A stretch of DNA of 64,000 nt from Elusimicrobiota bacterium (GCA_009778915.1 WRFH01000001.1:310001-374000); one strand, 5' to 3'. Numbered from the stretch's first letter, positions 16,564 through 24,621 are shown. The notes: a model not told the origin generated them from the sequence alone. Numbers and translations are program-made.

Positions 16564-16581
16564 TAGGTCTTTTGGCCCTTG
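16564..16581. repeat. Partial copy of the htpX-downstream hairpin arm
   Basis: TAGGTCTTTTGGCCCTTG matches 11568-11585 at 17 of 18 positions. Here the left arm is degenerate (AGGCCTA at 16548). Both copies lie about 60 bp upstream of a gene for a small exported protein. Confidence 0.4.
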
Positions 16582-16625
16582 CGGGGCCTGTCAATCTTTC
16601 TTATTCTTTTAAATAAGGATATATT

Positions 16626-17180
16626 ATGAAAAAACTTATTTTTATTATTGTCGTATTATGTTTTGCCGCCGGCGCGCAGGCGACGAATTCTGATACTTTC
16701 AAACAAATCAGTCAACAGAAATCTGACAGTTTAAAGGCCGCGAAAAAGAAAATCAATGACGAAGCGATTGAAAGTTGTTTCGTGCCCGAAACAGCCGATG
16801 CCGCTAAGGTATTAGCATATTGTAATCGCAATGAAGCGACATTTGAACACGAGCGTGAAGAACTTTCTTCCATTACCGGGTATATAGACCAGTTTGAACA
16901 AAATGTTTACATGAAACAACCTGTTGCCAAAATTACTGTTGAATATATGGACAAGCTGCTCAAAGACGCGGCCGCGATACTCCAGGATAAAGACCACAAT
17001 CCTTTTTATGCACAGTATCATTTTGAAAAAGCGCAGTCCGCGGAAAAGACGGCTTCTTCTACGTATAAGACGCTTATTCAGGATTACAATGTCGTCCTTG
17101 AAGGAGCCGTAAAGGTTTTACAGGACCAGGTTAATGATTTGAACGGCAGGATTGAAAATTTAAAGAAAGTAAGCCGGTAA
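16626..17180 (+). CDS. Exported helical protein of unknown function (paralogue 1)
   Basis: A 184-residue protein with a signal peptide (residues 1-19, ending AQA-T) and a largely helical mature chain rich in Lys, Glu and Gln. The C-terminal 35 residues (VLQDQVNDLNGRIENLKK) look like a coiled coil. A ribosome site AAGGA precedes the ATG. The downstream gene at 17238 encodes a protein of almost equal length with matching segments, such as FEHEREELSSITGYIDQF here against FKYYWQQITGITQTVDAA there, and LQDQVNDLNGRI against FHKQLVELDNQI. I see them as tandem paralogues. No known family recognised. Confidence 0.7.
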   Translation: MKKLIFIIVVLCFAAGAQATNSDTFKQISQQKSDSLKAAKKKINDEAIESCFVPETADAAKVLAYCNRNEATFEHEREELSSITGYIDQFEQNVYMKQPVAKITVEYMDKLLKDAAAILQDKDHNPFYAQYHFEKAQSAEKTASSTYKTLIQDYNVVLEGAVKVLQDQVNDLNGRIENLKKVSR

Positions 17181-17237
17181 ACTTTTCAGACTTGCAAAAA
17201 CAGGGCGGTTTTATTATCCTGTAATAAAGGAGATTGT

Positions 17238-17786
17238 ATGAAAAAATTATTTTTGTTATTTGCCGCTTTATCTTTTGCCGCCGGCGCGGGGGCGATGGAT
17301 TATGTCCAGTTTGATTTTAACGCGCAGGCGCAGTATATGAATTTATTAAAGGCGGGACAGCAGGCCAGGCCGAAAGCGGACCGGCCGACGGGCGGCAGCA
17401 CCCATATCTATTCCTCCGATGAGATTAAAAGCATAAACGCGATGCTTGCGCAGAACGAGAAAGCTTTTAAATATTACTGGCAGCAAATTACCGGGATTAC
17501 GCAAACCGTTGACGCCGCGGTCAACCCGCAAACTCTGGAAGAACAGAAAACCAAAGCGCAGGATTTGGATAAAATACTTATGAGTAACTCAGATAAAGTC
17601 AATTATTTTATGGAATTTGCGAACGGCGCGCCCGATTATAATAAGGTTGTGAAGGAAAACATACAATTTTTCCATAAGCAGCTTGTTGAGCTGGACAATC
17701 AAATAAGCGGTATGGAAGAACAGCTTCAAAACCCGCCGGACGAACAGAATATATCGGTAAATCATCAGACAGAAATCCCCCAATAA
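17238..17786 (+). CDS. Exported helical protein of unknown function (paralogue 2)
   Basis: A 182-residue protein with a signal peptide (residues 1-19, ending AGA-M), strong ribosome site (AAAGGAG) and helical mature chain. The final third (FFHKQLVELDNQISGMEEQL) predicts a coiled coil. It follows paralogue 1 after 57 bases and ends with its own intrinsic terminator. It could be a periplasmic chaperone-like or scaffold protein, but the sequence shows no catalytic motif. Confidence 0.7.
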   Translation: MKKLFLLFAALSFAAGAGAMDYVQFDFNAQAQYMNLLKAGQQARPKADRPTGGSTHIYSSDEIKSINAMLAQNEKAFKYYWQQITGITQTVDAAVNPQTLEEQKTKAQDLDKILMSNSDKVNYFMEFANGAPDYNKVVKENIQFFHKQLVELDNQISGMEEQLQNPPDEQNISVNHQTEIPQ

Positions 17787-17801
17787 CCCGGGGGATTTTT
17801 T
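17773..17801 (+). terminator. Intrinsic terminator
   Basis: ATCCCCC pairs with GGGGGAT and is followed by TTTTTTATTTT. The left arm overlaps the stop region of the upstream gene. Confidence 0.8.
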
Positions 17802-17807
17802 ATTTTG

Positions 17808-17813
17808 TATAAT
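17808..17813 (+). promoter_or_regulatory. Putative -10 of the rpsO-pnp operon
   Basis: TATAAT directly downstream of the preceding terminator. It would start a leader of about 110 bases before rpsO. Confidence 0.45.
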
Positions 17814-17819
17814 ATATTT

Positions 17820-17933
17820 GAAGTAAAATAACTAAAAAGGAGAAAGGCGGACGCGCGCTTGGTTTTCCGTTTTGAAGTCGGCAGCAAGCGGGGAAAACTC
17901 GGTCAGCGTTATCAGCCTTAAGAGAATAATAAG
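17820..17933 (+). promoter_or_regulatory. Long structured rpsO leader, candidate S15 autoregulatory element
   Basis: A gene-free leader of about 114 bases before rpsO. GTTTTCC (17862-17868) can pair with GGAAAAC (17892-17898) around a GC-rich loop. Many bacteria repress rpsO through S15 binding to structured leaders, so a similar role is plausible. The fold does not let me assign a specific known class. Confidence 0.4.
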
Positions 17934-18203
17934 ATGGTATTATCAGTAAACGACAGAAAGGACATCATAAGCAAGTTTCAGACGTCCGAGAACGACACCG
18001 GCAGCGCCGGAGTGCAGGTCGCGCTTATCACGGAAAGAATCAAATATTTATCAGACCACCTGAAAGCCAATCCCAAAGATTACGCGGGCGAGAGAGGCCT
18101 GTCCAAATTAGTGGGCCAGAGAAAAAGACTTTTAGCTTACCTGAAAAAATCTGATTTTGCGGCTTATACCAAAATCACAAAAGAACTTAATTTAAGGAAA
18201 TAA
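17934..18203 (+). CDS. rpsO: 30S ribosomal protein S15
   Basis: An 89-residue S15, normal in length. Typical features are GSAGVQVALITERIKYLSDHLKANPKDY near residues 23-50, and the C-terminal GLSKLVGQRKRLLAYLKKSD. S15 binds 16S rRNA in the central domain and nucleates platform assembly. It is followed after three bases by pnp, the classic rpsO-pnp order. Confidence 0.98.
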   Translation: MVLSVNDRKDIISKFQTSENDTGSAGVQVALITERIKYLSDHLKANPKDYAGERGLSKLVGQRKRLLAYLKKSDFAAYTKITKELNLRK

Positions 18204-18206
18204 TAA

Positions 18207-20300
18207 ATGAATCCTAATACAACAAAACTTGACATAAACGTCGGGGGAAAGACTTTGTCCGTAGAAACGGGCTGGGTGGCCAAACAGGCAGACGGAAGCG
18301 TAATAGCTAGAATGGGTGACACTATGGTGCTTTCCACCGCAGTGTCGGACAAGGTGCAAAAACCTGGCATTTCGGACTTTGTGCCTTTGACCGTTAACTA
18401 TAAAGAAAGAACTTACGCCGCCGGCAAAATACCGGGCGGTTTTTTCAAAAGAGAATCCAGAGCCAGCAAAAAAGAAACGCTGGCCAGCCGTATTATTGAC
18501 CGCTCCCTTCGCCCGCTGTTTCCCGCCGGTTTTACGGCAGAGGTTAACGTTACGGCGATGGTGCTGTCCTCAGACGGGGTTTATGACTCGGAAATTCTGG
18601 CGGTAATGGCTTCTTCAACCGCTTTAATCATTTCGTCAATTCCGTTTTTCACGCCGGTTGCCGCCGTCAGAATCGGCAGGCTTAACGGTAATTATATAGT
18701 TAACCCGACGCTGGCCGAACAGAAAGAGTGCGATATGGACCTTGTTATCGCGGGTTCTCTGGAAGGCATGCTGATGACCGAAGGCGGCGCCAAAGAAGTC
18801 GGCGAAGCCGACCTTATTAAAGCTCTGGAAGTCGCCAAACCGGAAATTGAAACTCTATGCCGCGCGCAGCTTGAACTTAAAGCGAAAGCGGGCAAAGAAA
18901 AATTCCTTTTCACGCCGGAAACGGTGCCGCAGGAAGTAATTTCAATCGCCAACAATAAATATCGCGGCGAAGTGGCAACGCTTTTAAACGCTTTCCTTGA
19001 CAAACAGACGAGGGACGTTAAAATAGCGCAGCTTAAAACCGCTTTCGCGGAAGAACTTAAAACGACTTACGGCGACAACGCCTCAGTTTACGCCGGCATC
19101 TGCATGGAAACTTTATCCTATGAAGAGTCCCGCAGACTGGTGCTTGAAAAAGGCGTCCGCGTCGACGGCAGAAAGACGGACGAAATACGCCAGTTAAACA
19201 GTATGGTAGGTTTTTTGCCGAGGGCGCACGGTTCCGCGTTGTTCACCCGCGGGCAGACGCAGGGTTTGGTTACCTGCACGCTGGGCACGTCGGGCGACGC
19301 GCAGATGGTCGAAGGCCTCGAAGAGACTTACGACGAAACTTTTATGCTTCACTACAACTTCCCCGGTTTTGCGACCGGCGAATGTAAACCTGACAGAGCG
19401 CCGGGCAGACGCGAAATCGGCCACGGCGAACTTGCCAGACGCGCTTTAATGCCGCTGATTCCTGACGCCGATAAATTCCCGTACACCATCAGAGTCGTCT
19501 CCGATATTATGGAGTCAAACGGTTCTTCTTCGATGGCCAGCGTTTGCGGCGGCTCACTGAGTTTGTTTGACGCAGGCGTGCCTATGAAGGCCGCGTGTTC
19601 CGGCATAGCGATGGGCCTTATTAAAGAGGGCGAAAAATACGCCGTTCTGTCTGACATCATGGGTTTGGAAGACCATCTTGGCGACATGGATTTTAAATTA
19701 ACCGGTTCCCGCAAGGGCATTACCGCTTTCCAGATGGACGTTAAACTGGCCGGCGGCATTTCAATAGACATTTTGCGCCAGGCCGTCGCGCAGGCGACGA
19801 AGGGCAGAATGTTTATTATGGACCATATGGACAGCGTTATCAGCGAACCGCGCAAGAGTATTTCTCCTAACGCGCCGGCGATAGTCAGCATGAAAATCCC
19901 CGTGGACAAAATAGGCGCGCTTATCGGCCCGGGCGGCAAAAATATTAAGAGAATATGCGAAGAATCCGGCTGCAAAATAGATGTCAACGACGACGGCGTT
20001 GTCCAAATCGCCGCCATCAACGGCTCCAAGATGGAAATAGCCAAAGCGGAAATCGAGATGCTTACCGCGGAAATAGAGCTTAACAAAGTCTATAAGGGTA
20101 AAGTCGTTTCAATACAGCCCTTCGGCGCTTTTGTAGAGCTTATTCCCGGCAAGGACGGCCTGCTGCATATTTCGGAGATAGACAAAAAACGCATCAACAA
20201 AGTTGAAGACGTTTTGCATATGGGCGATATTGTTGAGGTTAAAGTAGTAGAAATTGACAACAACGGCAAAGTCCGCCTGTCCAGAAAAGCATTGCTGTAA
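18207..20300 (+). CDS. pnp: Polyribonucleotide nucleotidyltransferase
   Basis: A 697-residue PNPase that degrades RNA 3' to 5' phosphorolytically. Two RNase PH-like cores are seen, with FFKRESRASKKETLASRIIDRSLRPLF in the first (shown in part) and VSDIMESNGSSSMASVCGGSL in the second. A KH domain follows (IGALIGPGGKNIKRICEESG), then an S1 domain (VYKGKVVSIQPFGAFVELIPG). AAGGAAATAATAA gives the ribosome site. The stop codon lies inside a 34-bp perfect palindrome that includes the terminator. Confidence 0.97.
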   Translation: MNPNTTKLDINVGGKTLSVETGWVAKQADGSVIARMGDTMVLSTAVSDKVQKPGISDFVPLTVNYKERTYAAGKIPGGFFKRESRASKKETLASRIIDRSLRPLFPAGFTAEVNVTAMVLSSDGVYDSEILAVMASSTALIISSIPFFTPVAAVRIGRLNGNYIVNPTLAEQKECDMDLVIAGSLEGMLMTEGGAKEVGEADLIKALEVAKPEIETLCRAQLELKAKAGKEKFLFTPETVPQEVISIANNKYRGEVATLLNAFLDKQTRDVKIAQLKTAFAEELKTTYGDNASVYAGICMETLSYEESRRLVLEKGVRVDGRKTDEIRQLNSMVGFLPRAHGSALFTRGQTQGLVTCTLGTSGDAQMVEGLEETYDETFMLHYNFPGFATGECKPDRAPGRREIGHGELARRALMPLIPDADKFPYTIRVVSDIMESNGSSSMASVCGGSLSLFDAGVPMKAACSGIAMGLIKEGEKYAVLSDIMGLEDHLGDMDFKLTGSRKGITAFQMDVKLAGGISIDILRQAVAQATKGRMFIMDHMDSVISEPRKSISPNAPAIVSMKIPVDKIGALIGPGGKNIKRICEESGCKIDVNDDGVVQIAAINGSKMEIAKAEIEMLTAEIELNKVYKGKVVSIQPFGAFVELIPGKDGLLHISEIDKKRINKVEDVLHMGDIVEVKVVEIDNNGKVRLSRKALL

Positions 20301-20366
20301 TTTTAGTAGATAAAAAAAGCCCGCTCCGTTATGGAGCGGGCTTTTTTTATCTACTAAAATTACAGC
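20294..20366. terminator. Bidirectional terminator inside a 34-bp perfect palindrome
   Basis: The arms 20294-20327 and 20333-20366 are perfect inverted copies around the loop GTTAT. The inner AAAAAAAGCCCGCTCC / GGAGCGGGCTTTTTTT is a strong terminator. The outer 18 bp per arm are not needed for termination and include the last Leu codon and stop of pnp. Confidence 0.9.
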
Positions 20367-20526
20367 TCTCCAAATTCGGCTTAAATCTTTGGGGCCTCAA
20401 ATATTTAGATTATTTTGTAGGTAATAGTCTTTATTTAGAACATTTAATAAGTTTTTATTAGCGGAATATTATATAATTTTTCATAAAAGAAGCCGAATCT
20501 TTGGAAAATGCGGAGGATTTATTTTT

Positions 20527-21270
20527 ATGCGCAAAGGTTTTACTCTGATAGAGTTGTTAATTGTAGTCCTGATAATCGGAATACTGGCTGCCGTCGCCGT
20601 GCCGAAATACCAGAAAACCGTAGAAAAGTCTCACGCCGCGGAAGGCATGACGATAGTGTCAACTCTTGCGAAAGCGGGTAAAATGTACACTTTGGAAACC
20701 GGCGACCAATATGTTGACGCGGCAAAATGGTCCGACCTTAACATAAACTATGATATGGCGCAGCCGGACCAGAGCGCTTCGACGGCGCAGACTATAAGCG
20801 GGAACTGGAGCTGCCGCTTTTATGATTCTTACGTAGGATGCGGCAGGCAAGGCGGAAATATAAGCTATGAACTTGACTATTGGATGAGTACTAATCTTTT
20901 AAGTTGTATGTCCAGCACTGATGACGGAAAAGCATTCTGTAAAATTTTAGGCTGCCAATTTGCGGGTACGCTCGCCGGCACTCCTGCATACACCTATAAC
21001 TGTAACCAACCCGGTTCCGGGGCGGTCGAACAGCCGTATACTCCGCCTCCGCCGTGCACGCCGCAGTGTATTGAGATATGTCCGCCGGTACAGCCTTGTG
21101 ACTGCCCGCCGCCCCCGCCCCCCTGTACGCCTGAGACAGTATGCCCGGCTTGTGATACGCCGCCTTGTCCATGTTACACGACTGCATGTCCGATGCCGAT
21201 GCCTTGTGCATGTCCCGCTCCTCCGCCATGTAATATTCAATGTACCACATGCCCTTTATATACCACGTAA
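20527..21270 (+). CDS. Type IV pilin-like protein with a Pro/Cys-rich tail
   Basis: A 247-residue prepilin. The leader is MRKG, cleaved before Phe5, with Glu at mature position 5 and the classic hydrophobic helix FTLIELLIVVLIIGI. Residues 30-160 form a pilin-like globular region with several cysteines. The last 80 residues are unusual: a dense mixture of Pro and Cys (PPPPCTPQC, CDCPPPPPPC, MPMPCACP) with about 20 cysteines. Such a tail could be a rigid disulfide-linked surface tip or a metal-binding segment. Ribosome site GGAGGA. It is likely exported and processed by PilD and used as a pilin or pseudopilin. Confidence 0.85.
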   Translation: MRKGFTLIELLIVVLIIGILAAVAVPKYQKTVEKSHAAEGMTIVSTLAKAGKMYTLETGDQYVDAAKWSDLNINYDMAQPDQSASTAQTISGNWSCRFYDSYVGCGRQGGNISYELDYWMSTNLLSCMSSTDDGKAFCKILGCQFAGTLAGTPAYTYNCNQPGSGAVEQPYTPPPPCTPQCIEICPPVQPCDCPPPPPPCTPETVCPACDTPPCPCYTTACPMPMPCACPAPPPCNIQCTTCPLYTT

Positions 21271-21296
21271 AATACGCACCGGCGTATCAAATATAA

Positions 21297-21335
21297 AATC
21301 CCCGCTCCGCAGTTATACCGCGGGAGGGGTTTTTA
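21297..21335. terminator. Imperfect bidirectional terminator
   Basis: CCCCGCTCCGC can pair imperfectly with GCGGGAGGGG and a T-run follows. It lies between the convergent pilin and coiled-coil genes. Confidence 0.6.
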
Positions 21336-21341
21336 TAAAGA

Positions 21342-21830
21342 TTATTTGCCGGCTTCCGCGGCTTTTTGAAGGGCTTTGTTTTTTATGTCGCCGGATTTTT
21401 TTTCGGTTTCTGATTTCAGCTTGTCCCACGGCTGCTCATTCTTTTTTCCGGCTATTAAATTGTCTACTTCCGTGTTTACAAGCGCTGTTTTATTTTTTTC
21501 CTGGTTATCCAAAGTCGCGGACCATGTTTTCAGTTTTTCCTGCTGGCGCGCAATTTCGTCGCGTTCTCTTTTTATGCGCGCTTCTTCCTGTGCTGTCATT
21601 TTTTGGGTAAGCTGGGCTTTGATATTCTTTTTGTCCGTATCCGTTGTTGCGGCTTTATATTTTTCAAGCAGAGCGTCTATTTCTTTTTGCTGTTTGTCTT
21701 TATCTTTTTGCACCGCGCCTAACGCCGAAGGATCTATTCCTATACCGGGTTTTTTCTGCGCGGTGTCCTGGCAATAAGCGGCGGACGTGAAAATTAATAC
21801 TGAAAACAGTATGAATAATATTTTCTTCAT
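21342..21830 (-). CDS. Exported coiled-coil protein of unknown function
   Basis: A 162-residue protein with a signal peptide (residues 1-20, ending AYC-Q). Only one cysteine is present and it lies at the predicted cleavage site (SAAYCQ), so a lipoprotein is a remote alternative. The mature part is nearly all charged helix (KDKDKQQKEIDALLEKY, RIKRERDEIARQQEKLK), typical of an extended coiled coil. GGAGAAATAA gives the ribosome site. It follows the queC fusion gene with no gap, so the two are probably in one operon. No family recognised. Confidence 0.7.
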   Translation of the reverse strand: MKKILFILFSVLIFTSAAYCQDTAQKKPGIGIDPSALGAVQKDKDKQQKEIDALLEKYKAATTDTDKKNIKAQLTQKMTAQEEARIKRERDEIARQQEKLKTWSATLDNQEKNKTALVNTEVDNLIAGKKNEQPWDKLKSETEKKSGDIKNKALQKAAEAGK

Positions 21831-23150
21831 TTATTTCTCCTTGTCTGCTTGTCTGAAACCTTCGGCGCGTAATTTACAGGCGTCGCATTTTCCGCACGGC
21901 GTTTTGCCGCCGTTGTAGCAACTCCAAGTTTTTTCCAGCGGCGCGTTTAAAGCGCGGCCCAGTTTTATGATTTCCGCTTTGCTTAATTTGATGAGCGGTG
22001 TTAAAAGTTTAAAGTTTTTGCCCAGCCTAGTGCCTTTTTTTAACGCCCGCGCAAGCGGCGCGTAGAACTGCGGCGTGCAGTCCGGGTATCCCGAAAAATC
22101 GACGGCGTTCGGGCCCAGCACAATAGCTTCCGCGCCGATACTGTCCGCCAGCGACGCGGCCAGTGAGACAAAGAGCAAATTACGCGCCGGAACGTATGTT
22201 GACGGTAATTTCCGGCCTATTTCTTTCAGGTTTTGCGACGGTATTTTTTTCCCGCCGACTAACGATGTCGCGCCCGCAAGCCACGGCATATCTAACTTTA
22301 TAAAATGCGTTTCCGCGCCGGCTTTTTCCGCCAAAGCGCGGGCGACGGCGACTTCTTTCAGATGTTTCTGTCCGTACGAAATTGTCAGAGTATGGCACTC
22401 ATATCCCTGCGCCATAGCCCAGTAAAGACAGACGGTTGAATCCATTCCGCCGGAAAAAAGTATAACGGCTTTCCTGAGCGGCGCGGCGTTTATCACGCCG
22501 CTGTTTCCGTTTAATTTTATTTGCGGAATTAGCGGCAAAGAATTTTCCGTCAGGCAAATTTTCGCGTCTTGCGCGGCGGTGGACGGGCCTTCGGTTAAAA
22601 ATTTTTTGAACCGCGCGCTTTGTTTTATTTTTTTTACGGCCGCCGCGCAGTCCGGCGCGCCGCCCGTCAGCGCGCGTTTTAAACTTTGCGCGCATAAATC
22701 ATCTTCCAGATGTTCTTTGTGCGCGATAATGTTTGACGGGACAAGCAACACCGGCTCATCAAGTTTTTTTAAGTGCGCGGCCAGCGCGGCAAAGTTGCAA
22801 AAACCGCCCATAAAAATATTTTTCGTTTTTTTCAGCGTCATCACCGCCGGAGTGCCGGCCGTGGTTACTACGGCGGCCTGCGGCGACGGCTTGCTATTTA
22901 AGGCGGTAAAGGGGGAATTATCTTTATGTTTTATGTCGGCTGGGAACTCAAGTTCGGAGAAAATTTCAAGCGCGGGATTTTTGCGTTTCGCGGCGGCGGC
23001 TAAATTTTTATCGCCGTACAAAATGATATTTTTTTTATTGGCCGACAGCAGCGCGCTGACTGTTGTGGAACTGCGCAGCACGTCAATAACCGCCGCGTTA
23101 TGCGCCCACGCGGCGCAGTCTTTGACGGAGGCCGCGATTTTTACTTTCAT
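21831..23150 (-). CDS. queC: Fusion of a ComB-like domain with 7-cyano-7-deazaguanine synthase QueC
   Basis: A 439-residue protein in two parts. Residues 1-215 resemble 2-phosphosulfolactate phosphatase (ComB): VIDVLRSSTTVSALL at 21-35, VVTTAGTPAV at 94-103, GGFCNFAALA, and LEDDLCAQSL at 148-157. Residues 226-439 are QueC, which makes preQ0 for queuosine: the PP-loop SGGMDST at 233-239, STYVPARN, and the zinc-binding CYNGG...CGKCDAC. A QueC alone is about 215-230 residues, so the N-terminal half is an added enzyme-like domain. It overlaps the upstream lipoprotein gene by four bases. The QueC assignment is firm; ComB homology rests on motif resemblance. Confidence 0.85.
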   Translation of the reverse strand: MKVKIAASVKDCAAWAHNAAVIDVLRSSTTVSALLSANKKNIILYGDKNLAAAAKRKNPALEIFSELEFPADIKHKDNSPFTALNSKPSPQAAVVTTAGTPAVMTLKKTKNIFMGGFCNFAALAAHLKKLDEPVLLVPSNIIAHKEHLEDDLCAQSLKRALTGGAPDCAAAVKKIKQSARFKKFLTEGPSTAAQDAKICLTENSLPLIPQIKLNGNSGVINAAPLRKAVILFSGGMDSTVCLYWAMAQGYECHTLTISYGQKHLKEVAVARALAEKAGAETHFIKLDMPWLAGATSLVGGKKIPSQNLKEIGRKLPSTYVPARNLLFVSLAASLADSIGAEAIVLGPNAVDFSGYPDCTPQFYAPLARALKKGTRLGKNFKLLTPLIKLSKAEIIKLGRALNAPLEKTWSCYNGGKTPCGKCDACKLRAEGFRQADKEK

Positions 23151-23572
23151 TTTTTATAATCGTCCACTACGCCTATCAGGTTAAATTCGTCAATGGCTTT
23201 TTGGTCTTCCGGCGTAACGGAGTCTTTGTATTTAATGGGGTAGCCTACTATCATAACCGTGCCGGTTGTCCCGTCGCCTTCAGGTTCCTGCGCTACAAGC
23301 ATGCCGGTCGCGCCTTTTGTCGCGGCGAATTTTGTCATAGTGTCAATGGAGTCTTTGATATCTTTCTCTTTTTTTGGCACGCCTCTGAGCCGCGCCATGC
23401 CGAGATTGCCGTAAGGTTTGGTTATTTGTTTAGGGTCGGAAAATAAATCGACTTTCCCTTTATAAGGGGCGAAAGCCGGCCCGGCGGGAATCCAGTCAGG
23501 CTCCTTCACCAGAAAGCCCGTGCAGGCGGCTAAAAAAACGGACAGAATTGTTAACATTATTAGTTTTTTCAT
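23147..23572 (-). CDS. Lipoprotein of unknown function
   Basis: A 141-residue predicted lipoprotein with lipobox FLAAC (Cys17 lipidated). The mature chain contains GNLGMARLRGVPKKEKD and a segment FAATKGATGMLVAQEPEGDG...VMIVGYPIKY that resembles small periplasmic heavy-metal-binding-like or YbjQ-like folds only vaguely. Good ribosome site (GAGGAAA). Its stop overlaps the queC-fusion start by four bases, so they are translationally coupled, but no functional link is obvious. Confidence 0.7.
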   Translation of the reverse strand: MKKLIMLTILSVFLAACTGFLVKEPDWIPAGPAFAPYKGKVDLFSDPKQITKPYGNLGMARLRGVPKKEKDIKDSIDTMTKFAATKGATGMLVAQEPEGDGTTGTVMIVGYPIKYKDSVTPEDQKAIDEFNLIGVVDDYKK

Positions 23573-23584
23573 GTTGTTTCCTCT

Positions 23585-24601
23585 TTATTTTGCGGCCAGC
23601 TGGCCGCAGGCGGCGGAAATATCGTTGCCTAAACTTTTTCTTATGCTTACGCTTATGTTCATGCCCTGCAAACCCTTGGCGAAAAGTTTTACTGTTTTTT
23701 CCGGCGTAACTTCGCCGCGGGCTTTATTACAGGCTATCAAATTTACATGCACAAGATAATTGTCTTTTATGCCGGAAATCCATTTGCCGAGTCTGCGTAT
23801 ATGCTCCGGCCGGTCATTAACTCCGTCGACAACGGTATACTCTATAAATACCTGCCGGCCGGTCATGGCGATATATTCCGTCAGCGCTTTTTGCAAAGTT
23901 TCTAAATTAAATTTACGGTTTAACGGGACTATTTTATTTCTTTCCTCGTCGTCCGCGCTGTGCAGCGAAAGTGCCAGATTAACCTGCGGCAAATCAACCG
24001 CCAGGTTGTGAAATTTGTCCGCCACGCCGGAAGTGGAAATTGAAATATGCCTCATGCCGACGGCCAGCCTGTCGGGATTTGAAATTTCTTTGACGGCTTT
24101 GACGGTGCTTACATAATTTAACAGTGGCTCGCCCATGCCCATGAAAACGACGTTGCTTATACGCTCCGCTAGATTTTCTTTTTTTACGTATTGCAGCCAG
24201 AAAAGCACCTGGTCGGAAATTTCTTCCCACGTTAAATCGCGTTTAAATTTCATGCGGCCGGTGAAACAAAAACTGCAGCCCACCGCGCAGCCGATTTGCG
24301 TGGAAACGCAGACAGTCCAACTGCCGCCCATGTTCATTAAAACGGTTTCTATTTTAAGGCCGTCTTCCAGTTTTAAAAGCGCTTTTGCCGCGCGGTCTTT
24401 TTTTGAATGCTGTATTTTATTAAGCGTAAAAGTGAGCAGCGGAAAATTTTTTTTAAGTTTTTCTTTGAGGTCCGCCGGAAGAGTGGTGGCTTCATCCCAC
24501 GCTGAGACGGCATTTTTATAGACGGCGTCTTTCACCTGCGCGGCGCGGTAGGCGGGCAGATTGCTGTCTTTTATAAACTGTTTTACGCTGTCAAAATTCA
24601 T
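23585..24601 (-). CDS. rlmN: Dual-specificity 23S rRNA/tRNA adenine C2-methyltransferase
   Basis: A 338-residue radical SAM RlmN that methylates A2503 of 23S rRNA and A37 of certain tRNAs. It carries the cluster motif CAVGCSFCFTG, GMGEPLLNY, SLHSADDEERNKIVP, and the C-terminal cysteine in GNDISAACGQLA, needed for the ping-pong methyl transfer. The start at 24601 gives the usual N-terminal accessory domain. No Shine-Dalgarno is seen; TAAAAT ends six bases before the ATG. Divergent from the RNase HI gene by 32 bases. Confidence 0.95.
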   Translation of the reverse strand: MNFDSVKQFIKDSNLPAYRAAQVKDAVYKNAVSAWDEATTLPADLKEKLKKNFPLLTFTLNKIQHSKKDRAAKALLKLEDGLKIETVLMNMGGSWTVCVSTQIGCAVGCSFCFTGRMKFKRDLTWEEISDQVLFWLQYVKKENLAERISNVVFMGMGEPLLNYVSTVKAVKEISNPDRLAVGMRHISISTSGVADKFHNLAVDLPQVNLALSLHSADDEERNKIVPLNRKFNLETLQKALTEYIAMTGRQVFIEYTVVDGVNDRPEHIRRLGKWISGIKDNYLVHVNLIACNKARGEVTPEKTVKLFAKGLQGMNISVSIRKSLGNDISAACGQLAAK

Positions 24602-24607
24602 AAGTAT

Positions 24608-24613
24608 ATTTTA
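24608..24613 (-). promoter_or_regulatory. -10 hexamer of rlmN (leaderless arrangement)
   Basis: TAAAAT, then six bases (ATACTT), then ATG. Confidence 0.5.
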
Positions 24614-24621
24614 GCATTTTG

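Noticed and set aside
20960-21610. 216-codon open frame overlapping the pilin tail
   Set aside because: It is a frame shadow of the Pro/Cys-rich tail that crosses the terminator into the opposite gene.
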